NCBI RefSeq assembly: GCF_000281045.1
Contig: NW_008246174.1
Location: forward strand, 3,042 to 26,948
Direction: 5' to 3'
Source: Saprolegnia diclina VS20
Taxonomy: Eukaryota > Oomycota > Saprolegniomycetes > Saprolegniales > Saprolegniaceae
DNA: 23,907 bases
Under the pieces are notes generated by a model. That model saw only the letters and a program-made list of their open reading frames with translations. It was not told the origin of the DNA and did no database searches. The position numbers and the translations under genes are program-made. Shown here in pieces: positions 17,433 through 23,907 of the stretch; the first letter of the stretch is position 1, and each line of letters opens with the position of its first letter.

Positions 17433-19922
17433 ATGGGAGCGCGGTCGATTTGGAAGGGGCTGCTGTTGCTTGCCACGGTCCTCTGCGCCATGAGCATGCA
17501 AGCTTCCGAGGTGCATGGGGCCAAGGTAGACGGCCTCGTCGAGACAAGCTTGGGCGTCGACCAGCTGGACGGCGCGCTTCTCAATGGCGACAAGTTCCAG
17601 TTCCAGGCCGAGGTTAGCCGCCTCATGGACATCATCATCAACTCGCTGTACAAGAGCAAGGAGATCTTCCTGCGCGAGCTCATCTCGAACGCGTCGGACG
17701 CCCTCGACAAGCTGCGCTTCCTCGCGCTCTCGGACAACTCGCTCCTCGGCGAGAAGAAGGAGCTCGAGATCCGCATCTCGTACGACAAGGACGGCAAGAC
17801 GCTGACGATCCGCGACACGGGTATTGGCATGACCAAGGACGACTTGATCAAGAACCTCGGGACCGTGGCCAAGAGCGGGACGGCCAATTTTGTGCAGATG
17901 ATGCAGAACGGCGCGGACGCGACCATGATTGGCCAGTTTGGCGTCGGCTTTTACTCGGTCTACCTTGTCTCGGACAAGGTCCGCGTCGTCTCCAAGAACA
18001 ACGACGACGAACAGTACATTTGGGAGTCGAACGCGAACGCGAGCTTCACGGTGACCAAGGACCCGCGCGGCAACACGCTCGGCCGCGGGACTGAGATCAC
18101 GCTCTTCCTCAAGAAGGACGCGATGGAGTTCCAGGACCAGGCCAAGCTCAAGCAGCTCGTGTCGCACTACAGCGAGTTCATCAACTTCCCCATCTACGTG
18201 CACACGAGCCACGAAGAGACGGTCGAGGTTGACGAGGACGAGGACGAGTACGAGGAGGTCGACGAGACAGACGACACGTCGGCCGAGACCGAGACTGAGA
18301 CTGAGACTGAGACCGAGTCGGACGAGCTCGAGGCGGAAGAGGAGCCGGCGGCGTCGCCCGAAAAGAAGACGGAGAAGAAAACGGTGTGGGAGTGGGACCG
18401 CGTGAACGAGGTCAAGGCCATCTGGACGCGCAACAAGGAGGACGTCGAGGACAAGGAGTACCAGAACTTCTTCAAGGCGATCGGCAAGGACGCCAACGAC
18501 CCGCTGACGTGGATCCACTTTGTCGCCGAGGGCGAGATCGAGTTCAAGAGCATCATGTACATCCCGTCCAAGGCCCCGCACGACCTCTACCAGCGCTTCG
18601 AGCACAAGCGCGCCGACGTCAAGCTCTATGTGCGCAAGGTGCTCATTTCCGACTCGTTTGACGAGTTTTTGCCCAAGTACCTCAACTTTATCGTCGGCGT
18701 CGTCGACTCGGACGACCTCCCGATCAACGTCTCGCGCGAGACGCTTCAAGAGAACAAGATCCTCCGCGTCATGCGCAAGAAGCTCATCCGCAAGGTGCTC
18801 GAGATGCTCCGCAAGCTCAGCGAGAACGACACGTCCGACGACGACGACGACGAGCCCAAGACGTCGGACGAGACCACGGACGACGCGCCGGCGACGACCG
18901 ACAGCGCCACGTACCTCCAGTTTTGGGAGAACTTTGGCAAGAACATCAAGATCGGCATCATGGACGACGCCGCCAACAAGCCCAAGCTGCTCAAGCTCCT
19001 CCGCTTCAAGTCGTCGCTGCACCCGGACAAGTACATCAGCCTCCCCGCGTACGTGAGCCGCATGGCGTCGTGGCAGGATATGATCTATTACATTGCGGGC
19101 GAGTCGGTCGAAGCTGTCGAGAAGAGCCCGTTTTTGCAAGCGTGCAAGGCCAAGGGCGTCGAGGTCCTGTACCTCGTTGACCCGCTCGACGAGTACGTTA
19201 TGCAGCACATCCCCGACTTTGATGGCAAGAAGATGCAGTCGATCACGAAGGAAGGCCTCAAGTTTGGCGACGACGACGAAGCGACGCTCACGCGCCGCCA
19301 CAAGCTCTACACGGAGCAGTACGAGTCGCTCATCTCGGGCCTCAAGGAACTCTACGGCGCCAAGATCTCTAAAATCACCATCTCCAAGGCCGGCCTCGAC
19401 ACGCCGGCGGTCATGGTCACGTCGCAGTGGGGCCACTCGGCCAACATGGAGCGCATCATCAAGGCGCAGACGTTCGCCAACCCCGCGGCGGCCAACCCGA
19501 TGGCGCAAAAGATCCTCGAGCTCAACCCGCGCCACCCGATCGTCGTCAAGCTCCGCGACCTCTTCAACACGGCGGGCGAGTCGACCGAGACCAAGGACCT
19601 CGCGTGGCTCCTCTACGACGCGGCGTTGACCAACTCGGGCTTCGCGATGGACGACGTCGACCACTTCTCGTCGCGCGTGTACCGCATCATGAAGTCGAGC
19701 ATGCAGCTCGACACGCTCGAGCTCGAGCCCGAGATGGAGCTGCCGGCGATCGTCGAAGAAGAGATCAAGGACGACGACGACGACGACAACGAGCCTGCCG
19801 AGGACGAGCACGTGCTCTTGGACGACGAGAGCTCGACGACCGAGGACGAGCCATTGATGGCCGACGACGAGCCGGCAGTGGCTGAGATGGACGCCGAGAC
19901 GGATGCCAAGGACGAGCTGTAG
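17433..19922 (+). CDS. HSP90B1: Endoplasmin, ER Hsp90 (GRP94)
   Basis: This is an ATP-dependent ER chaperone of the Hsp90 family that folds secreted and membrane proteins. The single-exon product is 829 aa. A signal peptide ([20 protein letters not shown]) is followed by the GHKL ATPase domain: [12 protein letters not shown] (from Glu82), DTGIGM (128-133), GTVAKSGT and [17 protein letters not shown] (from Gly167). A long acidic linker with repeated ET/ES pairs (about 265-310) precedes [13 protein letters not shown] of the middle domain. The catalytic-loop arginine is Arg435 in NVSRETLQ. The C-terminal dimerisation domain is followed by a second acidic tail and the KDEL retention signal (826-829), so the compartment is clear. 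The frame is open 49 codons upstream, but signal peptide position and initiator favour 17433. It is divergent from the Canopy gene, its probable partner. Confidence 0.97.
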   Translation: MGARSIWKGLLLLATVLCAMSMQASEVHGAKVDGLVETSLGVDQLDGALLNGDKFQFQAEVSRLMDIIINSLYKSKEIFLRELISNASDALDKLRFLALSDNSLLGEKKELEIRISYDKDGKTLTIRDTGIGMTKDDLIKNLGTVAKSGTANFVQMMQNGADATMIGQFGVGFYSVYLVSDKVRVVSKNNDDEQYIWESNANASFTVTKDPRGNTLGRGTEITLFLKKDAMEFQDQAKLKQLVSHYSEFINFPIYVHTSHEETVEVDEDEDEYEEVDETDDTSAETETETETETESDELEAEEEPAASPEKKTEKKTVWEWDRVNEVKAIWTRNKEDVEDKEYQNFFKAIGKDANDPLTWIHFVAEGEIEFKSIMYIPSKAPHDLYQRFEHKRADVKLYVRKVLISDSFDEFLPKYLNFIVGVVDSDDLPINVSRETLQENKILRVMRKKLIRKVLEMLRKLSENDTSDDDDDEPKTSDETTDDAPATTDSATYLQFWENFGKNIKIGIMDDAANKPKLLKLLRFKSSLHPDKYISLPAYVSRMASWQDMIYYIAGESVEAVEKSPFLQACKAKGVEVLYLVDPLDEYVMQHIPDFDGKKMQSITKEGLKFGDDDEATLTRRHKLYTEQYESLISGLKELYGAKISKITISKAGLDTPAVMVTSQWGHSANMERIIKAQTFANPAAANPMAQKILELNPRHPIVVKLRDLFNTAGESTETKDLAWLLYDAALTNSGFAMDDVDHFSSRVYRIMKSSMQLDTLELEPEMELPAIVEEEIKDDDDDDNEPAEDEHVLLDDESSTTEDEPLMADDEPAVAEMDAETDAKDEL
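18222..18327 (+). repeat. In-frame acidic and GAGACT hexanucleotide repeats in GRP94
   Basis: A GAG/GAC-rich tract (18222-18270) leads into tandem GAGACT/GAGACC hexamers (about 18288-18317) encoding alternating Glu-Thr. It lies in the charged linker between the ATPase and middle domains. The hexamers keep the frame, so copy-number changes would alter linker length without breaking the protein. Confidence 0.6.
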
Positions 19923-20239
19923 GCAGCGGAATGCACCCACGACGCGACCGTTGTACATAGTACTACTTCTGTGCAGGAATCGCAAGGCGATTTTCTGGGT
20001 GAATATACTGATATTTTGGATACGGGTTGCGCCAGAGCATGTAGTTGCACGCGGACGCCCGCAGAAGCACGCAATTTGCGGCTACTTGGTCAGTTGTTTG
20101 CCGAAACCAGCCAGCAACTGGTTCATTTCGCACTCAGATTGGATCTGAGTCGGTTGCTGAAATTTTGGAATTGCGTTTGAGCGAGGATGGCAAGAGCGAC
20201 GACGTGCATCATTCTCGCATTCGCCTCGCTCTGCCGACG
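19923..20239. other. Intergenic region between GRP94 and GRDP-like genes
   Basis: This holds the 3' flank of GRP94 and the promoter of the next gene. It contains nested inverted repeats (20112-20159) and an initiator-like TCATTCT (20209-20215) about 25 bp before the ATG at 20240. No gene is supported. Confidence 0.5.
20112..20159. repeat. Nested inverted repeats before the GRDP-like gene
   Basis: The inner pair is ACTCAGAT (20132-20139) and ATCTGAGT (20143-20150), separated by 3 bases. The outer pair is CAGCAAC (20112-20118) and GTTGCTG (20153-20159). Both are perfect, giving a cruciform-capable site 80-130 bp upstream of the start codon. Confidence 0.45.
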
Positions 20240-22108
20240 ATGACCTCGCTCCTCTCGCTCGACGTCCACGTCCACCCCATCGACCCCGTGCGCGGGTCCC
20301 GCGTCGCCCGCACCCTCGCGCTCTCGACGGTCGCCGGCCGGACGCTGATCGTGCTCGCGGCGCCGCCGTCAAAGGACCAGCCGGTCCCGCCGATCGTCGA
20401 CGCATATGACCTCGGCGACTGTACGCGCGCCGACATTGTGGCGCCGACACCGATCGCACCGACGCTGCTCGACCTCGGCTTTGCGACCGGTCGCCAACTG
20501 CTGCTCGACTGCCACTCGGTGAACGCGCAAATGGACTTGCTCGAAGCGCTGCGCCCGTTTGTGAGCGAACGCAATGCACCCGACGGTCCCGTGTGGCGCC
20601 AACTCCTCGCAGCGACGACGACGAACGCGGCTGCGCTGCCGCCGGTGACGCACTTGCCGTCGGTCGCCGACGTCCAGGCGCATGTCCGCGGCATGAAGCG
20701 CATGTACGACCTGCTTCAAGCGATTCCATCGGCGCCGGCGCTCTACGAGACGCTCTTGGACCTCGAGGCCGCGTATGTGGCCGAGCACGTGTCGCTTCGG
20801 ACGGCGCCGGCACCGGACAACTTTTGCCACACGGTGTACCAGCTGCACCCGCTGGCGTTCGCCCTCGGGACCAACGCGCCTCGGCCGACCAAGAAGTCGC
20901 TCAAGATGATCGCGGGCGTGTGTCCCTACTGCCACGCCGAGCTGCCGCGCTGCACCAAGGACAGCATGTATTTGCAGCAGTGCGACATTCGGTGCGCTTC
21001 TTGCCACGAGCTCTTTGGGCCCGAGACGTACTACAAGACCGCGCACGGCACGACGGCCTTCAACGTGCCGCTGCGCAAGACGCTGAGCGCGTGCCCGCAC
21101 AAGACGTGCCGACACCCGATTGCCGCTGACGCGCAGTTCCGACTGCACATCCTCGGCGACGTCATTTCTTGTGCCAAGTGCAAGAGCGACCTCGCGTACG
21201 AGACGTTCCAGATCGCCGTCTTCATCCAAGAACACCCGACGTTCGAGCTGCTCACCAACAAGAAGCGGGCGCACGTGACGCTGCGCATCGCGGCGCCGGG
21301 GATCCCGACCGACGGCACGTGGGCGACGTTCATTTCCGAGGTGCAAGCGCGCATCGCCGACGTGGCCGACACGGCGTGCAAGGACGGCGTGTACTTTTTC
21401 CGGCAGCTCATCCACCGCGCGCTCGTGCTCGTGCAGGTCAACGCGGTCGGCGCCTTCTCGATCGACCTCGTGCAGGCCATGTACCGCCAGCTTGACTTTG
21501 TGCAAAAGGTGTGTCCCAACGTCGAGTACTGGCTCAACGACGACGTGCTCGCAACGAGCCTCGTCCGGTACCGGCAGTTCATCGAGGCTGTCCGCACCAA
21601 GAAGGCTGGCGAGATGCTCGTGCCGACCATCGACATTGATTTGGCGTGGCACACGCACATGACGATGCCGCCAGAGTACATTCGGTGCAGCTCCAAAGCC
21701 GTGGGTTTTGTCATGGACCACGACGACACGGTCGCGGGGCCGTCGCTCACGACTGCGTTTGCGGCCACGCGCGGCCTCTGGTCGTCGACGCACGGCGCCG
21801 CGTACTCGCAGTACAACAGCAAGGACTTTGGCCTCTTTGCGGCCAAGGACGTTCGGTTTGCCCACGCGCTGAGCCAACTGGCGGACGATGCGACGGTCGT
21901 CCTCTCGCTCATTGGGACGCCCGTGTTTGACCACCGGACGCGTGTCAACGCCTCGCACGGCGACGCGCTCATGCAGGCCAGCGGAATCTACACGACCAAG
22001 GGACCGGTCACGCAAGGCGACAACAACGTCGACACGGGCTGCGCGCTCGGCGGTTGCGGCGAGACGGGCCTCATGAAGCTCCTCGGCATCAAGCACAAAG
22101 TGCGCTAA
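20240..22108 (+). CDS. DUF1399 / GRDP-like protein with CxxC pairs
   Basis: This resembles the DUF1399 (glycine-rich domain protein, GRDP-like) family, known from plants, fungi and oomycetes, whose biochemical role is poorly defined. Plant members act in development and stress responses. The product is 622 aa in one exon from the ATG at 20240 (MTSLLSLDVHVH), just after an initiator-like TCATTCT. The family hallmark is VPTIDIDLAWHTHMTMPPEY, with Trp470, His471 and His473, preceded by YRQFIEAVRTKKAGEML. Before it are Cys pairs CPYC (228-231), CASC (252-255), CPHKTC (from 285) and CAKC (311-314), arranged like two zinc ribbons. The C-terminus ends with GCALGGCGETG, a small Gly/Cys-rich stretch. 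An in-frame upstream extension to 20045 has no family similarity. Zinc binding is inferred from the spacing only. Confidence 0.8.
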   Translation: MTSLLSLDVHVHPIDPVRGSRVARTLALSTVAGRTLIVLAAPPSKDQPVPPIVDAYDLGDCTRADIVAPTPIAPTLLDLGFATGRQLLLDCHSVNAQMDLLEALRPFVSERNAPDGPVWRQLLAATTTNAAALPPVTHLPSVADVQAHVRGMKRMYDLLQAIPSAPALYETLLDLEAAYVAEHVSLRTAPAPDNFCHTVYQLHPLAFALGTNAPRPTKKSLKMIAGVCPYCHAELPRCTKDSMYLQQCDIRCASCHELFGPETYYKTAHGTTAFNVPLRKTLSACPHKTCRHPIAADAQFRLHILGDVISCAKCKSDLAYETFQIAVFIQEHPTFELLTNKKRAHVTLRIAAPGIPTDGTWATFISEVQARIADVADTACKDGVYFFRQLIHRALVLVQVNAVGAFSIDLVQAMYRQLDFVQKVCPNVEYWLNDDVLATSLVRYRQFIEAVRTKKAGEMLVPTIDIDLAWHTHMTMPPEYIRCSSKAVGFVMDHDDTVAGPSLTTAFAATRGLWSSTHGAAYSQYNSKDFGLFAAKDVRFAHALSQLADDATVVLSLIGTPVFDHRTRVNASHGDALMQASGIYTTKGPVTQGDNNVDTGCALGGCGETGLMKLLGIKHKVR

Positions 22109-22231
22109 GCTTCCTCTTCCTCTCTGTCTATGATAATGCAATAGTCTTGTTTGTGGCATCTTCAAGTGTACGTTTGTGAGAAGCGTGGTCCTTGCTGGAC
22201 TGTTGGCGTTGCCAATGGAGACGCTGGCTTT

Positions 22232-23907
22232 TCATGCCCGAAAGACTCGGCGATCAAGTTCGTCTCTCGGGTCGATGTTGACGGGACCAGCCATGTCTTG
22301 GTCGTTGTAGTCTTCGCCACCAACGTCGCCATCGATCAAATCGTCGTTGTCGATGGCGCAGCCGTCGTCCATGTCGTCGTCGGGCGACAAACCAAACGCA
22401 GAGATCGCATTGCGCACCAACGGGTCGAGATTTGCCCACTGGTCCTGCGCCGCCCAGACAAAGTACCCCAGCGGCATCAACGACGCATCCTGAGGCCACT
22501 TGGCGTCGCGCAGCGGGACGTGAAAAAGCAGCGGAATGAGAGCTTGGCCGTGCAGTGCTTGGTACACCTCAATGCACTGCAGCACGAGTTGCACCGGGTA
22601 GACTTTGTTGAATGTCACTGCGAGCGGCTCGATCGACGGCACCCGAAGCAGTGCCAGAGACGCGCTATCGCTATACTGGATCGCCATCTCTGCAAGCCAC
22701 GCATCACGTTTGGCGCTGAGCTGGAGCAAGTCGACGTCCCAGAGATCTTGCGGCCACGGCGGCTGCGCCGGCACAACAAACGATAATGGCGGGTACGCCG
22801 GGTGCTCGTCGGCGAGATGCTGCATGGCACCGTTGACCAAGTCAAAGCATAGAGGTGTCCACTCAAAGCCGAGAGCGTCGAGACGAGCCACCATCCACGG
22901 TGCGAGACCGGTCGGAGTCAGTAGGCGAAGGGATATGACAACGCCGCCGAGTTGGAGGCCGTGCACGGACGCTGGCCAGGGCTCCATGGCTTCGACGACA
23001 AAGTCCTGGGGCACTTCCAGATGGTGGTAGATAATCTTGAAGGTCTCCAGCGCTTGGAGCAGGGGCGTCGACTGGTCGTCGACATGAGCTTCGAGCGGCG
23101 GAGACCGAGTGCGAATAGCGGGTGGCGCACCGACGTCGGGCTCGTAGGCGCTCGCTGGTGATGGCTCCGGATGCGCTGGCGAGCCGACGGGGGTCGTCGC
23201 TGCGGATGGGCGCGGTGATGCGACATGGTTGTCGACGACGGGTGGCGGGGCCGTGCCGATGCACATCGACACTGGCCACTCGGCAGCGGGTTCACTGGCC
23301 GCTGCCATCGGTGTCCACGGCTCGAGTGCAAAATCGTTTTCGTCGTCTTGGACGTCGATGCCTCCGACGTCGTCATCCATCGTGTCGTCGTCATCGTTTT
23401 CGCCGCTTACATTGTCGGGTGCAGCGCAAAGGGACTCGATGTCGTCAGCCGATGCCGGTGCGACCTCGGGCTCCTGGGTGGCTGTTGCTTGTGCTTCTTG
23501 GGCCGTTGACAAATCGACCGCGGCAAGCGTTGCCGAGGTTGGCACCGCATCACGACGGAGGGTAGTATCCGCTACAGGGCCGATGTCCAAGCTACTCACC
23601 GGCGACGCACCAATTTGCCCACTGGTTGTTGCTGCTGACACGAGAGAACCATCGCCTTCTTCACCCGCTCGAATTGCATCGACAGCGGCAACGGTGGCCG
23701 CCGGAACCAGCCGGTAACTTCTCGCCGACGTCATGACGTCGACCCAGTGACCGAGCCGCATGCCATGCAAGTCCGCCGGCCACTCGGGCGCGCTTGGCAC
23801 AACAAACGCTGTCGGCACAGACACTCGATTGTGGACCAAGTGGTACGTGCGCAGACCAACGACAATACGGCGCCACGTCTCGGCCGAGTTGAAGACAAAG
23901 CCAACGG
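22232..23907 (-). CDS. Helicase-associated-like repeat protein, partial (5' end beyond the window)
   Basis: The minus-strand frame is open from the right edge (first full codon at 23905) to a stop at 22232-22234, giving 557 visible residues of the C-terminal part. At least four degenerate repeats of about 60-70 aa resemble the helicase-associated-like repeats common in oomycete proteins: a helical stretch, then VPxxFVVP, then WPxxLxGxxLG. Copies lie near 23905-23735 (VPTAFVVPSAPEWPADLHGM), 23065-22930 (VPQDFVVEAMEPWPASVHGL), 22850-22715 (FVVPAQPPWPQDLWDV) and 22590-22450 (FHVPLRDAKWPQDASLMPLG). Between the first and second is a long disordered Ala/Pro/Ser-rich and acidic spacer (about 23700-23110), and the tail is acidic. 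No helicase motor motifs are seen in the visible part. Function is unknown. Such repeats are suspected to bind nucleic acids. Confidence 0.72.
   Translation of the reverse strand, partial: VGFVFNSAETWRRIVVGLRTYHLVHNRVSVPTAFVVPSAPEWPADLHGMRLGHWVDVMTSARSYRLVPAATVAAVDAIRAGEEGDGSLVSAATTSGQIGASPVSSLDIGPVADTTLRRDAVPTSATLAAVDLSTAQEAQATATQEPEVAPASADDIESLCAAPDNVSGENDDDDTMDDDVGGIDVQDDENDFALEPWTPMAAASEPAAEWPVSMCIGTAPPPVVDNHVASPRPSAATTPVGSPAHPEPSPASAYEPDVGAPPAIRTRSPPLEAHVDDQSTPLLQALETFKIIYHHLEVPQDFVVEAMEPWPASVHGLQLGGVVISLRLLTPTGLAPWMVARLDALGFEWTPLCFDLVNGAMQHLADEHPAYPPLSFVVPAQPPWPQDLWDVDLLQLSAKRDAWLAEMAIQYSDSASLALLRVPSIEPLAVTFNKVYPVQLVLQCIEVYQALHGQALIPLLFHVPLRDAKWPQDASLMPLGYFVWAAQDQWANLDPLVRNAISAFGLSPDDDMDDGCAIDNDDLIDGDVGGEDYNDQDMAGPVNIDPRDELDRRVFRA

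Noticed and set aside
17109-19985. A 958-codon open frame on the minus strand, opposite GRP94
   Set aside because: It mirrors the GRP94 codons. Strong GC bias at third positions removes stops from the antisense frame. The translation is Arg/Leu/Val/Asp-rich with no family motif.
22083-22108. A fourth AAAGTGCG site
   Set aside because: It lies in the last codons of the GRDP-like gene and lacks the preceding T, so it is explained by coding sequence.
20369-22165. A 598-codon minus-strand frame opposite the GRDP-like gene
   Set aside because: It is the same antisense artefact of GC-biased coding sequence, with low-complexity Arg/Val/His-rich translation.

Overview
The window looks like nuclear DNA of an oomycete, most likely of the Saprolegnia/Aphanomyces type. 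This is inferred from four things: compact genes with strongly GC-biased third codon positions; very short GT-AG introns (11 placed, 40-52 bp); initiator elements of the oomycete type (YTCANTYY / YCAYTYY) lying only about 5-40 bp before start codons; and the gene families present (leucine-rich-repeat proteins, a helicase-associated-like repeat protein, ELO and MBOAT lipid enzymes). No rRNA, tRNA, CRISPR array, virus-like element or intact transposon was recognised.

Layout. 1-1228 holds no convincing gene, only a weak degraded reading frame on the minus strand. 1229-3233 (+) is a broken leucine-rich-repeat gene. 3456-5821 (-) is a five-exon membrane-anchored class 3 lipase of diacylglycerol-lipase-like architecture. 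5822-8518 is gene-poor, with one small basic protein (7250-7510, -). 8519-10015 (-) and 10894-12312 (+) are two divergently transcribed paralogous MBOAT acyltransferases. 13252-14109 (+) is an ELOVL6-like fatty-acid elongase. 15084-16249 (+) is a four-exon WD40 protein matching THOC3/TEX1. 16272-16959 (-) is a five-exon Canopy-family (saposin-like) ER protein ending in KDEL, which appears only after splicing. 17433-19922 (+) is the ER Hsp90 GRP94, also ending in KDEL. 20240-22108 (+) is a DUF1399/GRDP-like protein with added CxxC pairs. 22232 to the right edge (-) is the C-terminal part of a protein with helicase-associated-like repeats.

Two themes stand out. The left and middle part is a lipid cluster: a lipase releasing acyl chains, two lysophospholipid acyltransferase-like enzymes and an elongase. 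Its promoters share a TAAAGTGCG element and a GTGATTGGC CCAAT-box element. The right part is an ER protein-folding pair: a Canopy protein and GRP94, head to head around a 473-bp intergenic region. In animals CNPY3 is a cochaperone of GRP94, so this arrangement suggests co-regulation of a chaperone and its partner. That promoter also holds several copies of a TATCCGGA-like motif and a 14-bp inverted repeat.

Gene models were made by eye from reading frames, splice signals and remembered family motifs. No database search or transcript data was available.
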